Of a DNA stretch of 20,932 bases, positions 6,369 through 14,706 are shown in pieces. The notes below the pieces were generated by a model that was not told where the DNA came from, made no database searches, and saw only the letters and a list, made by a program, of their open reading frames with translations. The DNA comes from CAYNDB01 sp964395915 (GTDB lineage: Bacteria; Nitrospinota_A; UBA7883; JAJRTC01), in assembly GCA_964395915.1 (NCBI GenBank), contig CAYNDB010000036.1, positions 1 to 20,932 on the forward strand, given 5' to 3'. The translations under genes and the position numbers were made by a program. Positions within the stretch are counted from its first letter, which is position 1. Each line of letters begins with the position of its first letter.

Positions 6369-8483
6369 GTGAATCAACAAGGCTCCTCAGCATATCGAAA
6401 AACTCTTTCAATAATCGAAAGCTCCTGGTTCAGATATTTTCTTTTAGCCGCGACGCCTGTATACCTTATTCTTTTTACCTACTACTATTTCTACGGCCCG
6501 ATCGACATAAAAACCCCTCTTCTTCGTTTGAGAGTGGATGTTCTGTGGAAGTCGATCACACAGTTTGTCGGATTGTACAGCTTGTTATCCCTTTCTTTCT
6601 GGTTAAAAGGGCGGGAATCTTTCAGAAATTTTGTTGTCGGCCAATGGATTGTCTTAACTGCGATTCTTTTTGCGGTTTTCCTTACTACATTAATAGGCGG
6701 GGGGATTTCTCTTAAGCTTTTCGGCCCGCCACTGATATATCAAAGATCGCTTATAGTGATGTCTCAAGTCACAGGAGCGATTTATCTTTTACTATTGGCC
6801 GCGCTATTCTTTTTAAAAAGAGAGTTGTTCGACCCTGCGCGACATTTACATTCATTCTCATTCCTCCTTCTGTTCCTGCCTTGCCTGATAATATATATGG
6901 CCAATGGATACGCGGTTTTCGGTGGCGACACCATGTTCAATGTCAGGCTCGCCCAACGCCTCATTCACGGCGCCGGTTTTTTCTATGACCAGTCTTACGT
7001 CGACCAGCACGGAATTTGGGGGCTTTTAAAAGTCAATGACAAATATTTACCCGTATGGCCCATGGGCGCCGGTTTTTTCGCGCTGCCAACCGCCCTTCTG
7101 CAAAATGTTCTTGGCGTGGAGCCTTCCCACATGGCGGATTCATTAAGCCAGAAAGTTACATCAGTCTGGGTCACGGCGCTTTCTGTGGCGATAATGTTTG
7201 AGGTTGTATACCTCGTCAGTCGAGATAAGTCGCTATCGATAATATTGACGGTCGGGTTTGCGTTTGGGACAACGCAGGCCACCATGTCCGCAGTCACGCT
7301 GTGGCAGCATGGCCCCGGCGTTTTACTTATCGTCCTTGGTCTATTGCTCCTGATACGGGGGCGGATGGAGGATAACCCGAAACTTTTGGCGCTTGCGGCC
7401 CTGCCGCTTGCTTTTCTTCCCGCTGTGCGAAGTCAGGCGGCGCTGTTTTATTTCGCAGGGCTGATCGCAGTCGGCCTCATACGTCCTCGTTCCATCATCA
7501 ACTATCTTTTATGGTCGATACCTGGCGCCGCTTTAGCGTTGTGGATCAACCTTGGTCTATACGAGCATTTACTAGGCGGGTATGTTCATTTCAGTAAAGC
7601 GGGTCATTTTTCACATCCCATATTCCACGGCCTTGCCGGCCTGTATTTTTCTCCAAACCGTGGGATGTTCATATTCTCCCCGTTTCTTATATTCGGCCTG
7701 TTTGGAGCGCTTATCCTTATTTGGAAACGCTCGATTATCGGGGCGAGCTTTTTCATCGCGTCGATAGGGTTTATGTTGATCCACGCAAAATGGGACGAAT
7801 GGTATGCCGGATGGTGCATAGGGCCAAGGTTCAACACCGAAACCTTGCCGGTAATGATATTCCTCTGCGCGCATTTCTTTAATCACATTAAACATGCCGC
7901 ATATAAATATTTCATGTATGCCCTGGTCGCAATCTCCATCGCAATAACGTTTCCAGGCTTTATCTACCCTCATCAACTGGGGCAATGGAACGCTTTTCCG
8001 GACGTCAACAGAAACCGTGACAGGTTCTGGGATTATAAAGACTGGCTTCCGCTCCACTTTCGTCACCGCGTCGCTTTGGAACGGTTCAATGAAGCTCCGG
8101 CCCGCGCTTTTGTGTTTAATGAATGGCTGGATAGCGTAAAGTCGGACAAATATTATTACAGTGTCAAGGCGCGCCTGCATAAAGACCAGCAACGCATTCT
8201 TGAGCTGCCCCAGGTTTATCTGAAAAAAGGATCATACAAATTCATTATTAAAGGCTCAAGCGGTGAAAACGCGCAAGGCTCCGCGACACTCAGCATAGAT
8301 ATGATTTATCGCAGAAATACCGATTACACGCTTGAGATACCACAGGGGCGAAGCTTTGAATTGTCGCAGACTTTCCAGGTAAAAAAGGACGGTTACATGC
8401 AGGCGAGGTTAACCGCTTCCGGCGATGGGGATGTGATATTCGATTCCGTTCAGATTGTTCCCGTTGGTGACGGGGAATTATAA
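6369..8483 (+). CDS. Large multi-pass membrane protein, probable GT-C glycosyltransferase
   Basis: 704 residues starting at GTG (6369); no better start is available because an in-frame stop lies at 6345. At least ten hydrophobic segments are seen in the first 540 residues, for example 22-42, 62-78, 92-110, 128-149 and 163-184. After the fifth segment comes 'FGGDTMFNVRLAQRL' with D187, the position expected for the acidic catalytic motif of GT-C (dolichyl-/polyprenyl-phosphate sugar) transferases. 'YLPVWPMGAGFFALP' (226-240) also recalls the family. Residues from about 590 to the end are a soluble beta-rich domain, possibly carbohydrate-binding, on the far side of the membrane. It follows sdhE by only 26 bases and could share its transcript, but no functional link is evident. 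The family is an inference from architecture; donor and acceptor are unknown. Confidence 0.6.
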   Translation: MNQQGSSAYRKTLSIIESSWFRYFLLAATPVYLILFTYYYFYGPIDIKTPLLRLRVDVLWKSITQFVGLYSLLSLSFWLKGRESFRNFVVGQWIVLTAILFAVFLTTLIGGGISLKLFGPPLIYQRSLIVMSQVTGAIYLLLLAALFFLKRELFDPARHLHSFSFLLLFLPCLIIYMANGYAVFGGDTMFNVRLAQRLIHGAGFFYDQSYVDQHGIWGLLKVNDKYLPVWPMGAGFFALPTALLQNVLGVEPSHMADSLSQKVTSVWVTALSVAIMFEVVYLVSRDKSLSIILTVGFAFGTTQATMSAVTLWQHGPGVLLIVLGLLLLIRGRMEDNPKLLALAALPLAFLPAVRSQAALFYFAGLIAVGLIRPRSIINYLLWSIPGAALALWINLGLYEHLLGGYVHFSKAGHFSHPIFHGLAGLYFSPNRGMFIFSPFLIFGLFGALILIWKRSIIGASFFIASIGFMLIHAKWDEWYAGWCIGPRFNTETLPVMIFLCAHFFNHIKHAAYKYFMYALVAISIAITFPGFIYPHQLGQWNAFPDVNRNRDRFWDYKDWLPLHFRHRVALERFNEAPARAFVFNEWLDSVKSDKYYYSVKARLHKDQQRILELPQVYLKKGSYKFIIKGSSGENAQGSATLSIDMIYRRNTDYTLEIPQGRSFELSQTFQVKKDGYMQARLTASGDGDVIFDSVQIVPVGDGEL

Positions 8484-8653
8484 GAGATGGTTTTCGCTTA
8501 CCATAACAGAATAATTTTTAGGTCTGTAAAAGGCGATAGCAATCCATAAAACTTCGAATTTCCCCACCTGTCCGCTTCCGACCAAACCCACCTGAATAAA
8601 ACAGTTATTACCCTTTAACATGTTATGCTTTTGTAGTAGATTATTTTTACTTT

Positions 8654-8675
8654 AAGGGGGGGGCAAGTCATTAGA
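8654..8675 (+). promoter_or_regulatory. Strong ribosome site leading to an apparent ATT start
   Basis: AAGGGGGGGG (8654-8663) is the only Shine-Dalgarno-like sequence near the next gene. Six bases after it, in frame with that gene, comes ATT at 8670, and no ATG or GTG is in frame before the TTG at 8718. Initiation at ATT would add 16 residues, including the Trp/Leu/Ile part of the first membrane helix. The eight-G run could also hide a one-base assembly error. Confidence 0.4.
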
Positions 8676-8717
8676 GTTGACAATCCCAAGTCGTATCTCT
8701 GGTTAATTATAGCTCCT

Positions 8718-9923
8718 TTGGGCGCCTTAATATTCCGTGTTCCCCTGATAATTCTCAAAAACCCCGGGTTCCCTCAAGGATGGGGTGGTGAAATGGCATC
8801 GGTGGCGTCATTCATTGCTCAAGGCGATGGGTTCTCTTCACCATATTGGGTTTCAACAGGGCCTACCGCCCTTGTTCCACCAGTTTATCCATATTTGTTA
8901 GCTTTTATTTTTAAAGTGTTTGGAGTGCATACACTGACATCAGGATATGTGGCTTTATTTGTGGGAGCATGCATCTCAGCCCTGACAAGCATTCCAATAA
9001 TTCTAATAGGGAAAAAGGTATTTGGATATCCAACTGGTATTATCGCCGGGGCTCTATGGATCCTTTATCCCCTGACAGGTTTTTCGGAGTTTTTGTACAA
9101 TTGGAACACTGCTCTTTTCACTTTGTTATTCACAACAATGTTCCTTATTGGGCTCGAAATGGACAATCAAAAATCTTTCCGGGCATGGTTTGGTTTTGGG
9201 TTGTTTATCGGTTTCACAGTTTTAACTGATACGGTTTCCCTTTCATTCATTCCGTTTCTGTTCGTATGGTTATACTTATATAGAAATGTCAGCATGCAAA
9301 AGATAAGTTTGGCAATAGTCACAGTTTTTTTGGTTATAACCCCGTGGATAATTCGGAATTCAATTATATTTGAACGACCGGTTTTTCTTCGATCTAACTT
9401 AGGCCTTGAATTATATCGAGGAGTACATGAAAAAGAATTTGAAACAAAAAAACACCACAGCATCCTTCCCAATCGAAATGCCAACGAACTTACAAAGTTT
9501 AAAGCTATGGGTGAGATTGCTTATATGTCTGACAAGTTAAATAAATCTTTAAAGTTTATTGTTAACAATCCTTTTGATTATGCAACCAGAACTATACGTC
9601 GGTCTATTGCTTTTTGGTCAGGTGGCGCATCTGTCGACACTATTTTCTGGTTCTACGGACGTTTCGCTACTCTTAAACACATTATATATATGCTACCTAC
9701 TCTGTTGGGCTTTTGTGGCCTCTTCCTTATGATTCGCAGCAAGAGAGCAGATGGTTTCTTGTTTTTAATATTACTTCTCATGTACCCGGTTGTTTACTAC
9801 CTTACGCATACGCTCCCACGCTTTCGCTTCCCGATTGAACCAGAAATGATAGTACTTTCGGCTTTTGCCTTAACCCAATTATTTCAATTTAAAATTCAAC
9901 CTCTTTTCAAGCCGGATAGCTGA
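8718..9923 (+). CDS. GT39/ArnT-like membrane glycosyltransferase
   Basis: 401 residues from the TTG at 8718, which is the conservative start; 8670 (ATT) may be the true one (see that entry). After the first hydrophobic helix comes 'GWGGEMASVASFIAQGDGF', an acidic loop in the place of the catalytic loop of family 39 polyprenyl-phosphate sugar transferases. Next comes 'PPVYPYLLAFIFKVFG' and about eight further membrane segments. The C-terminal part has 'RFRFPIEPEMIVLSAFA', a sequence often seen at the end of this family. These enzymes move a sugar from a lipid carrier onto a surface glycan, lipid A or protein. The gene is more AT-rich than its neighbours: bases 9361-9420 hold 21 G+C (35%), against 32 (53%) for 13801-13860 inside ilvD. 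This hints at acquisition from elsewhere. It faces the next minus-strand operon end to end. Confidence 0.7.
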   Translation: MGALIFRVPLIILKNPGFPQGWGGEMASVASFIAQGDGFSSPYWVSTGPTALVPPVYPYLLAFIFKVFGVHTLTSGYVALFVGACISALTSIPIILIGKKVFGYPTGIIAGALWILYPLTGFSEFLYNWNTALFTLLFTTMFLIGLEMDNQKSFRAWFGFGLFIGFTVLTDTVSLSFIPFLFVWLYLYRNVSMQKISLAIVTVFLVITPWIIRNSIIFERPVFLRSNLGLELYRGVHEKEFETKKHHSILPNRNANELTKFKAMGEIAYMSDKLNKSLKFIVNNPFDYATRTIRRSIAFWSGGASVDTIFWFYGRFATLKHIIYMLPTLLGFCGLFLMIRSKRADGFLFLILLLMYPVVYYLTHTLPRFRFPIEPEMIVLSAFALTQLFQFKIQPLFKPDS

Positions 9924-10045
9924 GGGCTCCCATAGAAAGCCGGGCCTCACCACAAGGTGTTACGATCATTTGCCCAAAACGAGGCTATAGCTTTGTTTTC
10001 CACGCAGACTAATATTGAGTCGACGCCAAAAGGTGTGAGGTAGCC

Positions 10046-11467
10046 TTATCGCCTTGCTACAACAGCGTAATCCGTACAACTGTATAAAACGTTGTTGAGA
10101 ATATCGACGTTGCTGTTGTACGTGGCTACAAACTGCGACTCAACTCCGTAACGGACAGGGCCGTCAGGAATCCTTTTAAGCAGCATCTCGTCCGGATACG
10201 GGTTCAGATACTCTATCCTCACCTCGCTGTAGCCGATCCGCTCCAGAAGAAACTGGACCGCCAACGGATGTATAGGTTTGTCGTGGGTCATGTCGAGGTA
10301 AAACGGCCCGCAGAATGTCGTAAGACAGGTCGGGTTCACGGTCTCCGCCGCTATAACTCCGCCCGGTTTTAGCTTTTCCAACGCCAGCTTGAAAAACTCC
10401 GCTATAGACTCGATCGGCAAATGCTCGATAAACTGAATCGCGGTGATACCTCCAAGCGAGCCGTCGTCAAGGCGCCTTAAATGCTCCAGCGCGTCTCCAT
10501 AAGTCGCGTCGATACCACGGTCTTTGCACTCGTTTACCATCTCTTCATTTAAATCCACACCGCTCGTTTTTATGCCCGCCTCGGTCAGAAGCTCGATAAG
10601 CTCGCCGCGTCCGCAACCTGCGTCCAGAACCGGGTCCACACCTTTGAACCAGTCCACATATACGCGCATTTTGTTTTTGATCTCTTCCCTCGATCCACGA
10701 TGGAGGTTTTCGAAAAGAACATAGTCGAACGAGTTGAGCTTTTCACGCTCCGCCAGGGCTATTTTGGCCGTCTCGGCGCCTTCAGGAGCAGCTTTGGATA
10801 TTTCGTCCAATAGTTTCACCACGCGGCGCTTAATAAATATCCCTTGCTTGTCAACGTCACGCAACGATTCCGCCAACGCTTCCATACGGCCCGCAAGGGA
10901 GCCGATAGAGCCTTCAACCGCTTCCAGCCTGTCGATGTTCTCGTCCACATCCTTTTCTAGCCTGCGCATACGCTGGGTCAATCCAGCCTGTTTGCCCCAC
11001 ATTTTCCGATATTCCTCGTTGGCTTTTTCAAACGCTTCTGTCACCGATTCATGCTTGGCCAGATAATTTAAAAGTTCGGAGTTGAACTCCGCCTGTTGCG
11101 CCATGGAAATATTTACCGTGGGCTGGATAAACGATCTGTAAATCGATTTGTATAAAGAAATAACCTTACCTATCACCCCTCCCCTTGGGGAATGTGTGTC
11201 GATAGGCTTTGTGACGTCCCATTTTTCATGGAGGCTCAGGGGAACCCCTCCCGCTATCGAGCCTGTGTCGAGAAGAGAAACTTTATCCTCATTACCTTCG
11301 GTGGCCTCCACTCTCCATTTGGTGACGCTTTTTACCTCGCGATCGTCATAGAAACCTGCGGCCATTTTTTCATGGACACGTTTTTTCAACCTTTCAGACA
11401 GCTCTTCGCTATTAATTTCGCTCTGCAAGTCCATCAGCCGGTTTTCGTCATTCCTGTCGGAGGTCAC
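10046..11467 (-). CDS. SAM-dependent methyltransferase with N-terminal coiled coil (polysaccharide-type)
   Basis: 473 residues from a GTG start with GAGGAT upstream. Residues 1-120 are polar with no recognised domain; residues about 140-240 are heptad-rich and likely coiled coil. The C-terminal part is a class I methyltransferase. 'FENLHRGSREEIK' (252-264) is followed by motif I 'VLDAGCGRGE' (280-289), the acidic residue D305 in 'GVDLN', and 'ITAIQFIEHLP' as the later SAM-side motif. The 'FEN-RGS-IK' lead-in followed by this motif I is typical of methyltransferases found in O-antigen and capsule clusters, where a coiled coil can serve as a molecular ruler (WbdD-like). That role is inference, and no kinase domain is present. 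It lies 13 bases after ybgC and probably shares the mazG-ybgC transcript. Two glycosyltransferases lie across the convergent junction. Confidence 0.75.
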   Translation of the reverse strand: MTSDRNDENRLMDLQSEINSEELSERLKKRVHEKMAAGFYDDREVKSVTKWRVEATEGNEDKVSLLDTGSIAGGVPLSLHEKWDVTKPIDTHSPRGGVIGKVISLYKSIYRSFIQPTVNISMAQQAEFNSELLNYLAKHESVTEAFEKANEEYRKMWGKQAGLTQRMRRLEKDVDENIDRLEAVEGSIGSLAGRMEALAESLRDVDKQGIFIKRRVVKLLDEISKAAPEGAETAKIALAEREKLNSFDYVLFENLHRGSREEIKNKMRVYVDWFKGVDPVLDAGCGRGELIELLTEAGIKTSGVDLNEEMVNECKDRGIDATYGDALEHLRRLDDGSLGGITAIQFIEHLPIESIAEFFKLALEKLKPGGVIAAETVNPTCLTTFCGPFYLDMTHDKPIHPLAVQFLLERIGYSEVRIEYLNPYPDEMLLKRIPDGPVRYGVESQFVATYNSNVDILNNVLYSCTDYAVVARR

Positions 11468-11480
11468 GGTATCAATATCC

Positions 11481-11870
11481 TCAAGTTATTTTTCCCATTA
11501 TCTGTTCTGGTATCCTTTGCGGCCGCATACGATCGTTCACGCAAGCCATTTCGGTTTTCCCGGCAACTATCAGCGCGCCGTCATTTTCCTTCGTTATTTT
11601 ATAGGTAAATGTAAGCCTTGCTCCACCACGGTTTTCAATGTCCGTGTCGATCACAAGTATGTCGCCATACTTCGCCGGACCTTTATACTCCACCTCGGCG
11701 CGTGTAACAGTAAACACCACTCCTTTTTCCATCCACTCGGCCGGATCGACGCCGCGCTCTTTAAAATGCTTCGTCCTGGCCCTCTCGAAAAAACGAAGAT
11801 AGTTGGCGTAATACACCACGCCTCCGCAATCCGTATCCTCATAATATACTTCGATAACGGTTTTGGACAT
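11481..11870 (-). CDS. ybgC: YbgC/FadM-family acyl-CoA thioesterase (hotdog fold)
   Basis: A 129-residue single-domain 4-hydroxybenzoyl-CoA thioesterase-type protein that hydrolyses acyl-CoA or acyl-ACP thioesters in the cytoplasm. The family signature is complete: 'YYEDTDCGGVVYYANYLRFF' at residues 9-28, with D14 matching the catalytic aspartate of E. coli YbgC, then 'ERAR' at 29-32. The start is supported by an AGGGGGAG ribosome site just upstream. In many bacteria ybgC heads the tol-pal operon, but here it sits between mazG and a methyltransferase and no tol gene is visible. The native substrate is not predictable. Confidence 0.88.
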   Translation of the reverse strand: MSKTVIEVYYEDTDCGGVVYYANYLRFFERARTKHFKERGVDPAEWMEKGVVFTVTRAEVEYKGPAKYGDILVIDTDIENRGGARLTFTYKITKENDGALIVAGKTEMACVNDRMRPQRIPEQIMGKIT

Positions 11871-11932
11871 TTAATACTCCCCCTAGTTTATCAATAGTTT
11901 GCGATTCTGGCAAAACAGAGACCTCATACCCG

Positions 11933-12718
11933 CTACAAATCGTCGCCTTTCGCTTTCGCCTCGTTCCAGAATTTATCCATCTCCTCAAGGCTCACTTCAT
12001 CCATACTACGGCCCGATTTAGAGATTTTTTCTTCTACAAACATGAAGCGTTTTCTGAACTTTCCTATAGTTTTTGTCAGCGCGTCTTCCGGATTCACTTC
12101 GATAAATCTCCCAACATTCACAAGCGCAAAAAGCAGATCGCCAAGCTCTTCCTCCATATGTTTCGCATCGCCTTCGGCCATCGCCTCGCGAAACTCGTGA
12201 AGCTCCTCGTCAACCTTGGCGAACGCCTCATCCGCAGTATCCCAGTCAAACCCGACCGACGCCGCTTTTTTCTGCATTTTCATCGCCCGTATAAGCGACG
12301 GCAACCCCCTCGGCGTACCATCCAGAGCGCTTGTACGTGTTTCGTGAGATTTTTCGGTTTTCTTTATCTCCTCCCACTGTTTATACACCTCGTCCGGCGT
12401 TTTCGCGTCCGACTCCGCAAATACGTGCGGATGCCTCCGTATCAGCTTCTCGTTAATACTGTTACACACGTCGTCGATGTTGAACTTTGCTTCCTCGTCC
12501 GCCATCTGCGCGTGGAAGACGACTTGCAACATCAGGTCGCCGAGCTCATCTTTAAGGTGCGCCATGTCGCCGGAATCGATAGCGTCGATAACCTCGTAAG
12601 CCTCCTCGATAAGGAACGGCTTCAACGTCTCATGACTCTGCTCGCGATCCCACGAACACCCGTTTTCAGAGCGAAGCCTCGCCATGATTTCTACTAGTTT
12701 GTCGAAAGGTTTTGTCAT
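11933..12718 (-). CDS. mazG: Nucleoside triphosphate pyrophosphohydrolase MazG
   Basis: A 261-residue all-alpha NTP pyrophosphohydrolase that removes non-canonical or excess (d)NTPs, giving NMP and pyrophosphate. It has the full tandem-domain length. Domain 1 has 'NGCSWDREQSHETLKPFLIE' (19-38), the metal-binding E38-E39-x-x-E42 motif, and 'DELGDLMLQVVFHAQ' with E58 and D61. Domain 2 repeats the pattern ('DEELHEF', then 'EEELGDLLFALVNVGRF'). The C-terminal 'MDEVSLEEMDKFWNEAK' is typical. No clear Shine-Dalgarno sequence precedes the ATG, but a good promoter lies at 12758-12786. It is the first gene of the mazG-ybgC-methyltransferase unit. Confidence 0.94.
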   Translation of the reverse strand: MTKPFDKLVEIMARLRSENGCSWDREQSHETLKPFLIEEAYEVIDAIDSGDMAHLKDELGDLMLQVVFHAQMADEEAKFNIDDVCNSINEKLIRRHPHVFAESDAKTPDEVYKQWEEIKKTEKSHETRTSALDGTPRGLPSLIRAMKMQKKAASVGFDWDTADEAFAKVDEELHEFREAMAEGDAKHMEEELGDLLFALVNVGRFIEVNPEDALTKTIGKFRKRFMFVEEKISKSGRSMDEVSLEEMDKFWNEAKAKGDDL

Positions 12719-12757
12719 AGTTAGTTAAACTGGCATTGGTGTCATATAAAAGAGAGG

Positions 12758-12786
12758 ATTGTAGAAGTTATCACAAGAAGGGTCAA
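12758..12786 (-). promoter_or_regulatory. Predicted sigma-70 type promoter of the mazG operon
   Basis: On the minus strand TTGACC (12786-12781) and TACAAT (12763-12758) are separated by exactly 17 bases, each with one mismatch to consensus. The expected start near 12751 gives a leader of about 33 bases to the mazG ATG. Confidence 0.65.
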
Positions 12787-12804
12787 CTGTTGGCGATAAT
12801 GTTG

Positions 12805-12904
12805 NNNNNNNNNNNNNNNNNNNNNNNNNNNNNNNNNNNNNNNNNNNNNNNNNNNNNNNNNNNNNNNNNNNNNNNNNNNNNNNNNNNNNNNNNNNNNNNN
12901 NNNN
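12805..12904. other. Assembly gap of 100 N
   Basis: Exactly 100 undetermined bases, the conventional length for a scaffold gap of unknown size. The sequence between the mazG promoter and ilvD is therefore incomplete, and any ilvD promoter may lie in the missing part. Linkage of the left and right halves rests on the assembler. Confidence 0.98.
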
Positions 12905-12963
12905 TATTGAATTACCATACAAAGCTTCACCTACATCTATAAAAAGGTTTAAGGTTTAAAAAC

Positions 12964-14622
12964 ATGAAAAGCGACCAAATAAAAAAAGGAGTGGAGCGCG
13001 CGCCTAGCCGCTCACTGTTATACGCCACAGGTGTCACGGAAAAAGCGATGAAAGGCCACTTCGTAGCCATATTCTCAAGCTTCTCGGATATCATCCCTGG
13101 GCATATAGGATTTCGCGACCTTGAGCGCGCCATAGAAAAAGGTATCCATTCCGGTGGAGGTCAAGCTTTTCTTCAATCTGTTCCCGGCGTGTGCGACGGT
13201 ATCGCCATGGGGCATAAGGGGATGCACTATTCGTTGCCGACTCGCGACCTTATCGCCGACATGATCGAATGCGTCGTCGAGGCGCACGCTTTCGACGGCA
13301 TGGTGATGCTCACCAACTGCGACAAGATAACACCCGGCATGATGATGGCTGCGGCGAGAGTGAACATACCGACCGTGATCGTCACCGCGGGGCCGATGAT
13401 GGCCGGTATATACAAGCAACAGCGCCGGTCGCTGGTGCGAGACACTTTCGAGGCGGTGGGGCAGATACAGGCGGGAGCAATATCGAAAAAGGAGCTTACC
13501 GCCGTAGAAAAGGAGGCGTGTCCCGGACCCGGCTCCTGCTCCGGCATGTATACGGCAAACACGATGGCGTGCGTGGCGGAAACAATGGGCATGAGCCTGC
13601 CCGGATGCGCGACAGCTTTGGCCGTGAGCGGTAAAAAGCGGAGGATCGCATTTGACTCCGGCTTCGCCGTAAACGAAGTCATCAAAAGAAATATTAGGCC
13701 GAGAGACATCATGACGGTAAAGGCGTTCGAGAACGCTATCAGGATGGATCTCGCCCTTGGAGGGTCGACAAACACGGCGCTGCATATTCCGGCCATAGCG
13801 CATGACGCAGGGGTAAAGCTGAAAATAGATGCGTTCGACAAACTCGGGCGGACGACTCCTCAGCTTTGCAGTATCCGACCTGGTGGAGAGGATTTTATTG
13901 AAGACCTCGAATATGCGGGCGGCATACCGGCTGTTATGAAAGAGCTTAAAAAAGTGATGCACGACCTGCCGACCGTAAGCGGAAAATCTACCCACGATAT
14001 TTCAAAAGAGGCGAGGAACGCAAACCCGGAGGTTATACGCCCGGTCAAATCAGCGTACAAGCCGGAGGGTAGCATGGCTGTGCTGAGCGGCAACCTTGCG
14101 CCGGACGGGTGCGTGGTGAAACAATCCGCAGTGTCGCCGAAAATGATGAAGTTTAAGGGCAAAGCGGTCTGTTTTGACTCCGAGGAAAAAGCGATGGAGC
14201 GGATCATGGCAGGTAAAGTGAAACCGGGCGACGTTGTGATCGTCCGTTACGAAGGGCCTAAAGGCGGACCCGGCATGAGAGAGATGCTTGCCCCGACATC
14301 AGCGATAGCAGGTATGGGTTTGCAAAACTCCGTGGCGCTTATCACAGACGGACGTTTCTCCGGCGGCACGAGAGGGCCTTGCATAGGCCATGTATCGCCG
14401 GAAGCTATGGAAGGTGGCCCCATCGGCCTTATAAAGAACGGCGATATTATTTCTATCGATATTCCTAAACGTAAGATAACGCTCAACGTTTCCAAAAAGG
14501 AACTAAAGGAACGCGCCGCAAAATGGAAAAAGCCGAAGCCGAAAATCAAGACAGGCTACCTTGTCCGCTATGCGCAGGTAGTTTCCAGCGCAGCGCAGGG
14601 AGCCGTGTTGAGGGGGGATTGA
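12964..14622 (+). CDS. ilvD: Dihydroxy-acid dehydratase (IlvD/Edd family), with a divergent N-terminal motif
   Basis: 552 residues, normal length. The enzyme dehydrates 2,3-dihydroxy-isovalerate and -methylvalerate in valine/isoleucine biosynthesis, using an iron-sulfur cluster and Mg2+. Seen: 'DGIAMGHKGMHYSLPTR' (78-94), 'NCDKITPGM' (C119, K121), 'GPGSCSGMYTANTM' (C192), 'GGSTNTALH', 'YEGPKGGPGMREML' and 'DGRFSGGTRGPCIGHVSPEA'. The 73-residue spacing of the two cluster cysteines equals what I recall for E. coli IlvD. The odd part is residues 33-75. The usual 'NSxxxxxPGHxHL' reads 'SSFSDIIPGHIGF', and the usual 'AGGxxxEFNTI' reads 'GGGQAFLQSVP'. A related sugar-acid dehydratase is therefore possible. 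The ribosome site is AAGGTTTAAGG, and the promoter may be lost in the gap. Confidence 0.87.
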   Translation: MKSDQIKKGVERAPSRSLLYATGVTEKAMKGHFVAIFSSFSDIIPGHIGFRDLERAIEKGIHSGGGQAFLQSVPGVCDGIAMGHKGMHYSLPTRDLIADMIECVVEAHAFDGMVMLTNCDKITPGMMMAAARVNIPTVIVTAGPMMAGIYKQQRRSLVRDTFEAVGQIQAGAISKKELTAVEKEACPGPGSCSGMYTANTMACVAETMGMSLPGCATALAVSGKKRRIAFDSGFAVNEVIKRNIRPRDIMTVKAFENAIRMDLALGGSTNTALHIPAIAHDAGVKLKIDAFDKLGRTTPQLCSIRPGGEDFIEDLEYAGGIPAVMKELKKVMHDLPTVSGKSTHDISKEARNANPEVIRPVKSAYKPEGSMAVLSGNLAPDGCVVKQSAVSPKMMKFKGKAVCFDSEEKAMERIMAGKVKPGDVVIVRYEGPKGGPGMREMLAPTSAIAGMGLQNSVALITDGRFSGGTRGPCIGHVSPEAMEGGPIGLIKNGDIISIDIPKRKITLNVSKKELKERAAKWKKPKPKIKTGYLVRYAQVVSSAAQGAVLRGD

Positions 14623-14706
14623 AGTAACACCCACCCATTTGTACATCGCGAGCGTAAGCGACACGCCAATTAGCCTTTCCTCGCATTTCTATGGCAAAAT
14701 GACTAA

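Noticed and set aside
12725..12942. Small open frames across the N gap
   Set aside because: They owe their length to undetermined bases and have no supporting sequence.
13075..13995. Long open frames opposite ilvD, and similar ones opposite ispH-ubiA and the 704-residue gene
   Set aside because: They lie fully inside well-recognised genes on the other strand and show no family features.
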